Below, piece after piece: positions 1 through 11,223 of a stretch of 64,000 bases of DNA. How positions within the stretch are numbered: the stretch's first letter is position 1; each line of letters opens with the position of its first letter. Below the pieces are notes generated by a model. That model was given only the letters and a program-made list of their open reading frames with translations, had not been told where the DNA came from and ran no database searches. A program made the translations under genes and the position numbers. Where the stretch lies: positions 19,803,501 through 19,867,500 of the forward strand of contig NC_134704.1 of the NCBI RefSeq assembly GCF_043290135.1, read 5' to 3'. This stretch comes from Rhipicephalus microplus (taxonomy: Eukaryota; Arthropoda; Arachnida; Ixodida; Ixodidae).

Positions 1-384
1 TTGCGTGCAGTGTGCTTCGAGTTGTCGGGACATTCACCGTTGCATATAGTCCACATTTACGTATTTTCTATACTTTTGCGCGAATGTATAAAGCAGTCTT
101 ACAGAGGTTCAGACGGTCTAATGTAACGGGGACACTTTTCCTTTTAACCGTATCGAATGTCTACAACCGGCTACATCTTTCCACAATTTATATTCATAAA
201 AGCGATGTATGATGAGATATTGGTGTTCACGTAATTGATTTTGAGCACACTGTAAATCAACGTGTCTTTTTCAACTGTAGCCGAGATAAAAATTTGTCCC
301 TGAACACCCGTGTTATGATTATTTTGATGACACAAACAAAAACGTCGTGACGATTATATCCCCGAGTCTTTATTTCAAGCTCGA

Positions 385-595
385 CATAATAGTTGGAGTG
401 TTAAGTCCCCAAACCACGACATGATTATGAAAAATGCCGTTGTAGACGACTCCGGAAATTTCGACCCCTTGTTTTGAAACGTGGGCTTGAATCTAAGGGC
501 ACGGGTGTCTAGCATTTAACGTCCAGCAAAACGTAGCCGCCGTTGGTGGGATTCGATCCCTTGACGTTCGTGTCAGCATCTCAAGCTTGGAAGTC
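385..595 (-). mobile_element. Diverged Ruka-like tRNA-derived SINE
   Basis: On the minus strand this reads as a tRNA-like head followed by a body that ends near 388-420. The head has a B-box-like GGGATCGAATCCC at about 548-560. The body motifs (GAAATTTCG, ATGATTATGA, GTTAAGTCCCCAAACCAC on plus) match the better-preserved copies at 4286-4441 and 54053-54284. It is heavily mutated, so it is an old insertion. It abuts the LINE relic to its right. Confidence 0.7.
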
Positions 596-599
596 AGAA

Positions 600-1215
600 A
601 CGATGCATAATAGCATATGCACTTTTGGATATAGAAGTCGAGACCGTACCAACTTTCATTTAGGCCAGATTATGCGATTCGTGGCGCGATGTCAGGAAAC
701 CTGTAATTGTGGCGTGACAGTAGCTGTGATGCTGTTGTGTATAAGTGAGCTAGCAGCGGCTGGAGTCCGATGTGCACATCCAGAATCTCACCACATCCTG
801 TGCGACTGTCCGTTGTATGACATCCAGAGACAGTCACTGGCGTCCGTTTTTGCGCGCATCGACAGCAGCCAAATGTCTGTGTGCACTAGTCTGTCAAGCG
901 CCCGAGAGAAGACATTGCAACAGAAGGCGACAAAAGCTCTGTTGAAATAGCTACGCGACACGGACTTGAACAAGCGGCTGTAACTGCAATGTCACACACC
1001 GCGAAAGACAAGACTGGACTATGACTGAGTGTGCGCGCGTGTGCTGCCGAATTTGCTGTGTTTATCTCTCTTCCCTGTCCGCTCTCTATCTTTCATCTCC
1101 CCCATCCCCCTCCCATGCGCAGGGTAGCAAACCGGCTGCCTATAGGCTGGTTAACCTCCCTGCCGTTCTTTTCCTCCTAATTTCCTTCCTTCCTTCATTC
1201 ACCGTAGTATACATT
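600..1215 (+). mobile_element. Non-LTR retrotransposon 3' end (ORF2 C-terminus plus 3' UTR)
   Basis: The reading frame around 740-985 encodes the Cys/His-type end of a LINE ORF2, with the motif HPESHHILCDCPLYDIQRQ and a tail ending DTDLNKRL. It has an in-frame stop after ATKALLK. A pyrimidine-rich 3' UTR follows, ending in TTCC repeats near 1185-1200. The same C-terminal motif recurs at 43619-43867 (minus), so the family is dispersed. It is 5'-truncated: no RT fingers or palm lie upstream. The clade (I/R1/Jockey type) is inferred only from the motif. Confidence 0.7.
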
Positions 1216-2820
1216 CGGAATTAAATTTTCCACATCTATTTCCTTCCCCCCCCCCTAATTTTATGGTTGCATGTCTCCGAATATAGTGTCTAGCATTCTT
1301 TAATTTCTTTTTTGTTTTAAGTCTGTTCAGTTAAGATGTCTGTGCCTGTTCAACGGCTTCATTACTTGGATTTTGACTGACAAAAAAAAAGGTTTTCAAA
1401 AAACATACAACGCAGAACAAAATGCTTGCGTTGACGTCGCTGACTGAGCCGCCAGATTGTAGCACGAGCAGGATGAGTAAAGCCGGGTCCGTCACGCAAA
1501 TGTTATCAGTACCATCGGCGACAAGTGAAACCCGAACAGCGGCGAGCTATCGAAATAGTGTAGTGCGCCCCCTCCGGTCATCTCCACTGATGTGCGCGCG
1601 CATCCGGTTTGACAACACTGCGTATATGCGTGCCAGCCCATAGTGATAACTGGACGGCGTGCACTACACCATTGCGAATACTTGCCGCTGTACGGGTTCC
1701 ATTTGACGCCGATAGAAAATGAGAGGCGAAGGAAGACATTTCTTAGGGACGGGGAGGAGGATTCAACCATATACGTAATGCACGTTCGTGAGTGTGCTTT
1801 TATGCGTGCGTTTCAAAAATTACTATGTGGTTGTGGCGCCTAACTGAAGTTGCCTCTTAGCCTACGCACTGTAAACGAGAAACCTGTCGCTCGCACTTTC
1901 ACTGGAAGCGGCACAGCGAGCTAGAAATGAGCGGTGGTACGGTAGTACTGCACCGAATTTGTGTATAGTATTTGCGTAACCTGCTAACAGAATCAGGTTC
2001 AACCCGTGGTGTAGAGGGGGCAGCACATCGGGCCCATGCACCCCACCCCCTTACACACACACACAATTTTTGTTCGCCATGACATACAGAGCAAAAACAA
2101 AAGCAAAAAAACAACCATTTCAAGTAAACTTACTGTATATACTACCTTCAACTAATTTCAAAAAGGTCCCCCCCCCCCGCCCCCACCAAAAAGTTTTGCC
2201 TACGCCCGCTGCAACAGTGAATAATCTGCGTCGACGTGATCGCAGTCGCCATGCTGCAGGTGAAAACTATACATTTATTACGTAAGCTGCGTGCCAGGCC
2301 ACATGGAAGCCTATCTGCGGTAGTAACCACGGCGTGTCCTTTAAAGTGCACTTCAATGTGATCATTTCAACGGTTCAAACGACAGAAAGTAGGGCCAGTC
2401 GGAGGTAGTCACAGTGAAGTTAGGAGTGCAGACGTGCACACAGGTGAACCAAACCAGTTATCTTGCGTCTGTGTCTGCATGCGTTCGATCATTTCGTTAC
2501 AACAGTCGTTTTTTCAACAAACGGCGTAAAACTCGAAAATCTGACGGGATACTTCAGCCATGCCGCTCATTTCTTGCATTACCGCCAGCCTAAAATAAAT
2601 TATAAAGTCGTACCGAAGCGCATGTGCAGCCTGGATCACACTTGTCCAGAAGCTGCTGGTCAACCGCCAACTCTGTCGCCGTTTTCTTTCTTTTTTTTTT
2701 TTGAAGAATATGTAGAGACCGATGCTGTAGCGATACCAAACATTGTCATGCCACATGCTGCTTGGTTTCGGTTCTTTAATCCAAGCATAAACGCGTGCGC
2801 TTCTAGATCGCGGGGCATTA
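1216..2820. other. Intergenic, no gene recognised
   Basis: Several short open frames occur on both strands, but none shows a recognisable domain or a consistent splice structure. The stretch holds poly-A/poly-T and poly-C runs (for example C-rich at about 2168-2185) and a short CA run near 2056-2065. It is probably degenerate repeat DNA. Confidence 0.5.
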
Positions 2821-4120
2821 GCTGCTGACGGCACCAACGTCCACGGCCGCGCGCTCTACCGCTTCAGTCAGGCGTAATTCATACTGTCCTTCTCTGTGGC
2901 TGTCGGAATCTACGCTGCGCTGCACGGAAATGCTGTAACAGGCGCAATAAGAAGGAACGCCGAACGAGATGGGGAGGGGGTGCAAGAAGAGTCGCCTACC
3001 CTTGTTTTAACGCCTCCGTCCGGCCGCAGGAGAGGAGAGTTCGTGCATGACGAACGAGCCGCTCGTTCACGGAACGTCCCGTCCATGACAAGTGGCCTGC
3101 TCACCCAGTGAACCACGGAGCAGCCGTCGAGTGCCACCCTTTGTTCTTCGCTTGCGTCTGCCGTATTTTTGTGTCTGCACCGTTATTCGGAGCACGGCGG
3201 ACTGAATGCGCACGCCGCTCCCCTTTCACTACTGTTTTTAGCGGCATGCTTATCAGCGTGAGCACAACACGTTTTGGTTGGAGGGTCCCTCCTCGACAAC
3301 CTCTGAAACTACAAAAAGACCGAGCGCGTTCATATCTTCTGGCATTTCCCGCATTTTCGGCACAATTCGTGACGCCAGCAATCTAGTCACGTGACGTCAT
3401 CAGGGAATAAACTCTCGATCCTGCTGTACCACGCCGTCGCAAGCCCCCTGCTGCTCTGTCTCGCGTGACTCTCATGCGCGCCGTTAAATTCGTTTCGTGT
3501 GTTTGGACTGCGCAAGCGTACACAACAGCGGATAGCCACAGGGGTAGCCTCATGGAGGAAGGGAAGCTGAGGAGAGGCCATGGGAGACGCTCTCGCAATG
3601 CGAGCTGCAGAGCGGAAACTGCGGCGGAAGTCACGTGCTTTTGCAGGGGGGTTGTGGGACAAGGCGAGCACGCCAGCGTCTCGTGTCGTCTGCATCATCA
3701 CTCGTATGACCACGTTGTTGATAGCCGGCTGGAGTTCTTAATGCGCATTTTTATGCAGCTGTAGCACTTCAAGATGATGCAATGCGTCAGAAGCCTACAG
3801 TGAGAGTTGGTCTTCACGGTTGCGAGTTTATTTTATATTGCTTGAAGTCGAAAGCGGCCGTTTTTGAAGCTCGTGACCACTTCTTCGAAAATGAATGGCG
3901 CCCCAGCTTCGGTGTTTTCCTTCGGCACTGGGCTTGCGTGCTTCAGCGAAGGAAGCCCATAATTCGAACCCGACAATGGCAGCGTCCACGGCTGTTAATG
4001 CGAGAAGCGGCGGCGAGCCGTTCTCGTGTACGACGGTCACAATTAATTATCGGAAAGCAGTACGTGGCCCACATGTCTGTTATCACCGGATCTTGCCGAG
4101 TCAATAACTAGGCGTGCCTG
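2821..4120. promoter_or_regulatory. GC-rich stretch with promoter-like motifs, gene unknown
   Basis: This block is visibly richer in CpG than its surroundings. It carries CACGTGACGTCATC at 3389-3402, which is an E-box overlapping a full CRE palindrome TGACGTCA. It also carries GCGGAAGTCACGTG at about 3623-3637, an ETS-type core next to another E-box. Such motif combinations are typical of housekeeping promoters. No first exon could be assigned on either strand, and open frames here are short and unrecognised. It could instead be a GC-rich transposon relic. Confidence 0.35.
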
Positions 4121-4285
4121 ACACATAAGGTAATTTATTGTTTGGATTATCGCCTCCTGTTGAGATTTTGCACGCGGTAACCTCATCTCTAGCCAAGGTT
4201 TTTTTTTTTTTTTTTTCGCTGTGGTCGCAGTCGGCTGACCCGAACACTGCTGCGAACGATATACTCCTGCACTCGTATCGTGACA

Positions 4286-4441
4286 TGATTGATTTGTGGG
4301 GTTTAACGTCCCAAAACCACCATATGATTATGAGAGACGCCCTAGTAGAGGGCTCCGGAAATTTCGACCACCTGGGGTTCTTTAACGTGCACCCAAATCT
4401 GAGTACGCGGGCCTACGACATTTCCGCCTCCATCGGAAATG
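4286..4441 (-). mobile_element. 5'-truncated Ruka-like SINE with target-site duplication
   Basis: On the minus strand the copy begins at CATTTCCGATGGAGGCGGAA and runs to GGGACGTTAAACCCCACA near 4290. It lacks the tRNA-like head. It is flanked by a 14-bp direct repeat, CTCGTATCGTGACA, at 4272-4285 and 4442-4455, the expected target-site duplication of LINE-mobilised retroposition. The close match to the copy at 54053-54284 suggests a fairly young insertion. Confidence 0.9.
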
Positions 4442-4989
4442 CTCGTATCGTGACACACATGGCAAAGAATGATTCGGAAGTGCTTTATCTGGCTAAATAG
4501 CAAGACAAATTAAATAACATTTCACTGTTAACTTACCGTATCTGCAGGAGAAAACAGTCTGTCGTGGCGATTACCCGGCCGATTCGCGCCGTTGCCCTCT
4601 GTCATTCAGCGGATTAAGCGCGAAGTTCAAAGCTGCAGGGTTATTGTAGATTCCCAATCTGAGTCGCAATGAGACTGCGAATGGCACACAGCCACTCCAC
4701 GAGCGAGTATCACAGCACGTTTGCTGATAATAGGCACAAAAGTTTCTCTTTTCCAGCTAATCTATCAGACGGCGGTGCCGCCTGACGCGTCCGAAATCGG
4801 TTCGCCTCCGATTCGCTGGCGCCAGTTGCGCATGCGCCCAGCTTCGCAAAATGTGACGTAACGGCCTCTCCTCAGCGTATTCCTTCCTCCATGGGGTAGC
4901 CCGAATGTGCGAAATCCGGACAGGCTCATCGCTTACCGGTGACCACGTATTTTACTAATACAGGCGTCACACGGGCACTTAAATCGCGA

Positions 4990-6605
4990 TCAGGGTGATC
5001 CGGATCGGTTTTCTTGGTCGGGATCAACTTTATGGCTACTGCAAGACGCCTCAAGCTAATGCGGTTCGAGCGGATAAAATGCACCAGGTGGCGCTTCCGT
5101 GCCCTAAAGCATTCCTACTGATAATAAATAGCAATGACAGCGTTCAAACTAACAAGAGGCTAAGACAGGGATGTCCTTTGTCCCCGCTGTTATTCATGCT
5201 GTACATTGTAAGGTTGCAATATCAGTCGCACAAACAGGCTCGCGCGATGGTTGAGCAGAAGCTTCCAGGTCTATTTTATGCAGACGATACTGTCCTATTT
5301 GCGAACAGTCAAGACGATATACAGCGGCTGGTAGATATATGCGAAAGGGAAGGCGAGGCTCTAGGACTAGAATTTAGAGCAACGAAATGTGCATTGATGG
5401 TATTCATTGCTCACAAATACCAGGCGGTCTCAATACAGGACCAAGAAATACCCAGGGTAAGTGAGTACAAGTACCTATAGGAGTATGGGTAAATGAGGGA
5501 GATAGATACATGGAGGTACAGGAAAAAACATCGGCAGCAAAGAAAAAGAGGAACGCTGCAATAATCAAGCTCAGGGCGTTATGGCGATACATTAGGTACG
5601 AAGTACTTAGACGTCTGTGGAAAGGCGTAATGGTTTCGGGGCTTACATTTGGGAACTAAGTGGTGTGAATGAAGTTAGAGGTGCAATCACGAATGGATGT
5701 AAATCAGAGGACTGAGGGACGCCTCGCCTTGGGTGCTCCCGGGAGGACGACGAACGAGACTGTAAAGGGAGATATGGAATGGACAGGCTTAGAAGTAAGG
5801 GAAGCTCAGAGCAAAAAGAGATTTGAAGAGATGCTTAGGAAAATTAAGGACAGTAAATGGGTAGGGGAAGTGTTCAGGTATTCGTGTAGGAAGAGCGTGG
5901 ACACAAATTGGAGAAAAAGAACAAGGAGGTTCATATGGGTGAGATGATAACAAGGAGCAAAAAGTCAGAGAGGGGGGCGAGGATTTATTGGATGACAGCG
6001 ATAGAAAAGAAACGGGCTCTCAGTAACTACCAAAAGGGCAAGAACGAAATAAGGCGGGAGAGGTTTCATGATAATTCAAGGGTAAGCGCTTTACTGTCGA
6101 TATCGGGTTGCCTTAGAACGCGTAGCCACAAAGCGAAATTCAATTTAAAAAAAAAAAGGAACAGTGTGCATGCTGTGGGGGAGCTAAGGAAACGTTGGAA
6201 CATTGTTTTGATTGAATGCGGCGATATCCACCTGCAGGTGTACGTGTGCGTAAAAGCCTACGTGAGGCTTCGGGCTTTAGGAAAAAAACATGCAAAGCTG
6301 AACACGTCCGCGATAGAAGCAAGTAAAAGACGGTTAGAGTATTAGTGGCAGAGAAGTAGAGATAATTAAATTAGAGAAATAGTGGGAAAATGAGGTCATT
6401 CTGCCTGAAGAGGCAGAGATATGGAACATAAATTCACACTTTCCTTTGTTATAATAAGATCCATTTTATCGAAGTAGATAAGGCACTATAGGCCAACATA
6501 AAAAGGAGGTTTTCTTTTCATTTTGTTTTTCTTACGAGCCTGGTGACACACACGTCACCGCCCCGTTATAAAGGGGACGCTCATAGCATCCATCCATCCA
6601 CATGT
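4990..6605 (+). mobile_element. LINE relic with reverse transcriptase domain, frameshifted
   Basis: The frame 4995-5480 encodes part of a reverse transcriptase: RLRQGCPLSPLLFMLY, then the catalytic box LPGLFYADDTVLFA (YADD intact), then the region ending EGEALGLEFRATKCALM. Continuing similarity moves between frames: YEVLRRLWKGVMVSGLTFGN at about 5595-5660 ends in a stop, and LGAPGRTTNETVKGDMEW lies at about 5728-5780. The element is therefore an inactivated pseudogene. The 3' end carries GTCACCGCCCCGTTATAAAGG and a tail of CATC repeats at 6589-6602, so the 3' terminus is present while the 5' part is missing. The clade is not certain. Confidence 0.8.
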
Positions 6606-6721
6606 CATTGACAAAAACTCAGAGTACGATATTTTTATAGAGCCCTTTATCAGCCATGTTATTGGTGCAAGAACCGGTCGAACATCAAAACTTTGCGTGT
6701 CGCTATACAAAAGCAGTTTGC

Positions 6722-6828
6722 GGGTATAAATTGGCAGCAGCAGGCACAGGACCGGGTTAACTGGCGGAACATGGGAGAGGCCTTTGTCCTGCAGTGGACG
6801 TAGTCACGCTGATGATGATGATGATGAT
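6722..6828 (+). mobile_element. Short LINE 3' terminus with (GAT)n tail
   Basis: The frame reads GQDR..NWRNMGEAFVLQWT followed by a stop and a GATGATGAT repeat at about 6809-6828. This arrangement, an ORF2 end running straight into a trinucleotide tail, is typical of RTE-like LINE ends. Only about 100 bp is present, so it is a severely 5'-truncated copy. Confidence 0.6.
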
Positions 6829-6829
6829 A

Positions 6830-7955
6830 CAAAAGCAATTTCATTACTATATCATACGATGGAGTTTTCCCTGCCCTTACCTGTATTGGTACGTGAGATT
6901 ATCTCCACTTTTATGTTTGATGGCATCTGCTCGAAGCCTTCAACTCACAGCGAAGCGGCAATTTCGTTGTACACGTCCGAGTTTCACTTCTGGCTCCACA
7001 GGTATCCCAGTAGCTCTTGACAGCGGTATATTACTGTGGAGGTCTGTTTGTTTGACCTCGAACCACAGGTACGCTGCGACGTATGTGGTCGAAAAGCTGG
7101 CGACACTCATAATACATTTGCTTTGAGGTGCTCCAACTGCACCGACGGCGCGAGATTTGAACTTGTCGTCTGCTTCTCCCGTAACTACACGAGGTCAACA
7201 CAAATCCTAAAATATGCAATACTTGAGATATTTTTCCCAATTTATAACAGTTTAAAATTTGCTTTATATAAATATATAGCTGCTTTAATGCGTCTTTATT
7301 TAACTACACTCAACTTTTTGTGCTTTGAAGAAGCTTGGCCAGGGGGCGCTGACAACAGCAAAATCGTCGCATGGCGATAAGTCTTGATCCTAGTCATGCC
7401 CACCGTGGTCATGTTTGATCGCGATGAAAGGTGACCGTGCAGCAGCACCTAATCCGAATCGTGGTTCATCCGTAGCGCCACTGATCGCGACTAAAAATAC
7501 CCGTGTAACACCGGGTATAATAAATAGGTGGCGAGGAGGAGATACCTTTAAGAAAGGTAGGGAAGACGAGAAAAGGACCGCAGATTTAAACAAAATTCAC
7601 GGTTCTAGCACGAAGCACGGACAGTGACTGCATGGCTTTCGAATATCGCATGACTCGTAACGTGCGAGAGATGGCTCGACACGCAGGTCTCATACGACTT
7701 CGCTGCCCATTCTGTAGCAGCAGCAGTAGTAGCGCAGCGACACGGCATACGCACGTGCGACCCCTCCTCCCCCTTGGCGACACGGGCCAACCGGATTAGC
7801 AAACTAATGCAACGACAGACATAAACTTCCCTTTCACTCGAATTCTACGGCGACGACATGACGTCATGATGTTTCTGCTTCAAGTCACGTGTACACTTAC
7901 ACAAATAGTTCTTGCGCGGCTGGTGGCGAGGTTGCTGTACCTTGCCACACGAGCT
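6830..7955. other. Intergenic, no gene recognised
   Basis: Short open frames on both strands have no recognisable motif. A palindromic CRE-like site, CATGACGTCATG, occurs at about 7856-7867. Nothing else can be assigned. Confidence 0.4.
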
Positions 7956-7959
7956 CTGG

Positions 7960-8172
7960 CAGTGCGGGTCGCTGGGTCCGACGTTCAACAAGGAAAAGTG
8001 GGACACGATCCTGCGAAGTTCCGTCTTCGAAGATCAAATCCTGGCCGTCCAGCGTGCCCGTCGTGATCGAGACGGCAGGCTAGACCTGTCGGTTCCGTCG
8101 AGGGATTAGCCAGGTGCCCGTTTTGCCGCGTTTTGCGGGACCAAATAAAGTTCATTCACTCACTCACTCACG
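7960..8172 (+). mobile_element. LINE 3' end with (TCAC)n tail
   Basis: The frame around 7985-8108 encodes FNKEKWDTILRSS, DQILAVQRARRDR and a stop, the usual end of a LINE pol protein. It is followed by a short GC-rich 3' UTR, AATAAAG at about 8143-8149 and a CACT/TCAC repeat tail at about 8153-8172. A second element with the same organisation lies in reverse at about 21975-22150. Confidence 0.65.
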
Positions 8173-11040
8173 TGAGTCCGAACTCGTTGGCGTCGGCAGT
8201 ATTTTGCCTAGAGGGTGCAAACCTGTGTTGTATTTGTATCGGGACTTACGTTAATGGGGCGTGGTGCGGGGTTGGGAGGCGGCAGTGATGGTCTTACTTG
8301 GAGAGAGCGGGGAGTGCTGCTGTGGCTTCCAGGGGGGCAATCGCCCCTTTTGTACCTCTCTGCCAATGCCCATGCCCGAACTGTTGAAGCTACCTATCTG
8401 CCTTGAGATGGCAGTTTAAAATGAACGACCCCCTCAACAGATTTCCCCCTTTCTTTTATAGCAAATATTGAAACTTCGACATGATACAGAACAGGGAAGT
8501 GCATTTAACTGCATGGTGACTCCGCTAGTACAGGCGAACCCAACTATATTTAACCCAGGTTAACCGATTTATCCTTCACCTCGAACTATTTTCAATCATC
8601 GCAATGTCGGCGCATGAAAACTTTACAGCTACATCGAAAAAAAAGAACTGTCGGAACACTACACATGTTAAACATCGGGCAATGGGAAACACCTCAAAGG
8701 GGCCCTGCAAAACTTTAATCAAGTAGCCATGGAATGCATTCCCTAAAGGAGCTTATTGCTTACTGAATTTACCACCGCAAAAAATTTGGGGATCCGTCCT
8801 GTAGGAGCGTTGTTACAAAGATTAGTTTACAGTTACATTACAATTACCTCATACAACATCCCCTATACTTAGCATGATTGTCTGTTGAAACTTATTGATA
8901 TTGTGTCGAACAAATTAAACAAGCCCTTAAATGTACACTTCTTCCCTTCATTTATAATCATGCATCAGTTTTGGGATGTCAAATTCCAACAATTATATTG
9001 TTATCAGGAATCAAATGCAGTGATGAAAGCGACATTTTGCTTTTTGGAGCAGATTCTGGAGCAGAAAAAATGGTGCTTTGGAGCAGCCGTGAGTGTCTTC
9101 GGAGCAGAAAAAAATGCTATAGCTTAGGGTTGCTAAGGGTGTTTTCGGAGCAGATGCATGTTCCTAATACTCTTGAAATCTAAAACATCACTTAAACATC
9201 TAATAAATATTTATATTCATTATTAAAGATGTCATATGCAAGTATGCGGCTACTACTATACAAGCAGTATAGTAGTATTATTGGCAAATATCATAGGGGG
9301 GTAGAAGTAGTCTGAACTTTTCTTGTGTTCAGGCTGGGGAGCACAGCTCTTGCAAGTGTCCCCTTTGAGATTTAGCATTAGCACATGATATAATTAAGTT
9401 AACAGTTACGTATAGTGCAATCAACTTTTTAAAAGGCTTTTTATCCTTTACTGCGTACCTGTGTTAAATGCCCCTCAGCTGTGAGAACTATGGAAATCAA
9501 AAACAGGTGAAACAAAGAGTTTGAATAGAACAATGCAATTGCTTGAGCTCGGACCCCATGCTCATTTTTTAAAGATTTTATTTGAAAGCATGATTTAATT
9601 CCTATATAAATAAAAATACAACCCGTATTAAAAATGCGAATTGGACACAGTGGCCTGGTATGAGTCACCGCTTGAGATATTTATGGATTTACGCCATTGA
9701 GTAGCATACTAGGATGTTAGCGTATACAGCTTGCTTTTGGTTTCGCTTATGCTCACGGGATGGTCCCATGGTTCAACCTTATTCTTTTTAATTTGCCAAC
9801 ACCATTTTGGAGCAGGTTTGGAGCAGCAAATATTGCACTTTGCAGCAGCATTTCTCTTTTGAAGCAGTTTGTAGCAATTGGAGCAGCACTTCCATTACTG
9901 CAAACGCAAGTAGATGAAATTCCAAGGAAACATAGAAACTAAAAAAAAGTTAACATCAATGCACGAAAAAAAAGATTGAATATGAAAAAGTTTTCATGTG
10001 ATATTAGGTGGTTAAACATTATATTTTATACAAGCACAGTGTGACGTGTGTGATGTGACACAAGCGCTAGAGTGTTTCGCGAGCACTATTGTCGTGTTCC
10101 TCTCTTCGTCCCCATAGTCAGTGCTCACTCTTCAGTAAAGATAAATAGTGCATAATCATAGTTGCTGTCACTCATCCTATATGAACTGGCACATCGTATT
10201 TTCTCGCAAGTCACTAGGCACACCCCCAGTCAAAGATCATAGGTAGCAAAATTTTTGCGACAACTATATGCCCACTTTGTATGAAAACACAGCCTTGAAG
10301 TGAATGTTCCACGCTGTAGTGGCTATTGTCACCTACACAGCTGCATACTATATTGGATGCGTCATGTATTAACAGAGCCAAAACGCACTTTAGCAGTGAA
10401 GCCCTGATATTGTTAGCTTATGTCGAAAGGTGTGCATCTGCTATATTCAACTACTCTCCATACAGTTAGTACACCCTTTCCGTCGTTTATGCGAGAGGTC
10501 TCTTATAAGCGGGGTACCTCATATGCATTTTCTTATCAGCCCGTATTTTACTGTAGGCCCACTGGTGTGTCTTATACCCATTTGTCTCTTATAAAGGGGT
10601 TCGACTGTATACTTCATATGAATGAGTCTTTCCTTTCTTTCTGAGGAATGATACTTGAATAGGTTGTAGTAATGCAAAGAGTCAACGAGGCCCTGACTCC
10701 ATAATAGTGAATGCCTACTTTCAACTATAACATGCTTTACAATTGCTTGGGGACAGAAGTTATCCCAGATGTTTTTTACCACAACCTCATATCTCTCAAC
10801 TAACAGAAGAGTGCTGCAACACAACACTCTAAGCAGTCTTCACAAACAGCACCATCCCTCTGAAAGGTACTCACGTTAAGAACCAGTTACCAGTAGAAGT
10901 AACCGGGTAGAAAACTGGTTACTTCTACCAAGTACTTCTCCCTGCGTTTTACTGTTTATCTAATTCTTTCTCTCTCTCTCTCTCAAGTCAAGTAAATGAA
11001 AAATTAACAAGGCACACAAATCCTATTTGCTGTCATTTAC
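8173..11040. other. Intergenic region 3' of EIF2B4; scattered repeats
   Basis: AT-rich DNA with no gene assigned. A dispersed tick-type repeat beginning AAAGGGGCCCTGCAA lies at about 8695-8715 and recurs near 63183. Around 10495-10612 the motifs CTCTTATAAGCGGGGTACC and CTTATAAAGGGGTTCGACTG resemble inverted ends of DNA transposons. A CT dinucleotide run lies at about 10970-10984. Confidence 0.45.
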
Positions 11041-11045
11041 TATCT

Positions 11046-11051
11046 TTTATT
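11046..11051 (-). terminator. Candidate poly(A) signal of EIF2B4
   Basis: On the minus strand this is AATAAA, about 173 nt past the EIF2B4 stop codon at 11224-11226. No other canonical hexamer was found nearer to the stop. Confidence 0.5.
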
Positions 11052-11223
11052 ACAAAAGAAAGGAAGAAATCAAGGTCACTTCGTACGGCACAATTACGAA
11101 GTCCTCCCACCTCAACACTCAGGCTGATGGAAAGCTCCCGAGTTAATGCTAGCGAATTCCACGAGCCTGTCGTACATTTTGAACACTGCGATATCTCAAA
11201 ACGAGAATAATCCTAAAGGAGCT

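Noticed and set aside
6784..7020. Frame with a poly-Asp run
   Set aside because: The run is translation of the (GAT)n tail of a LINE end.
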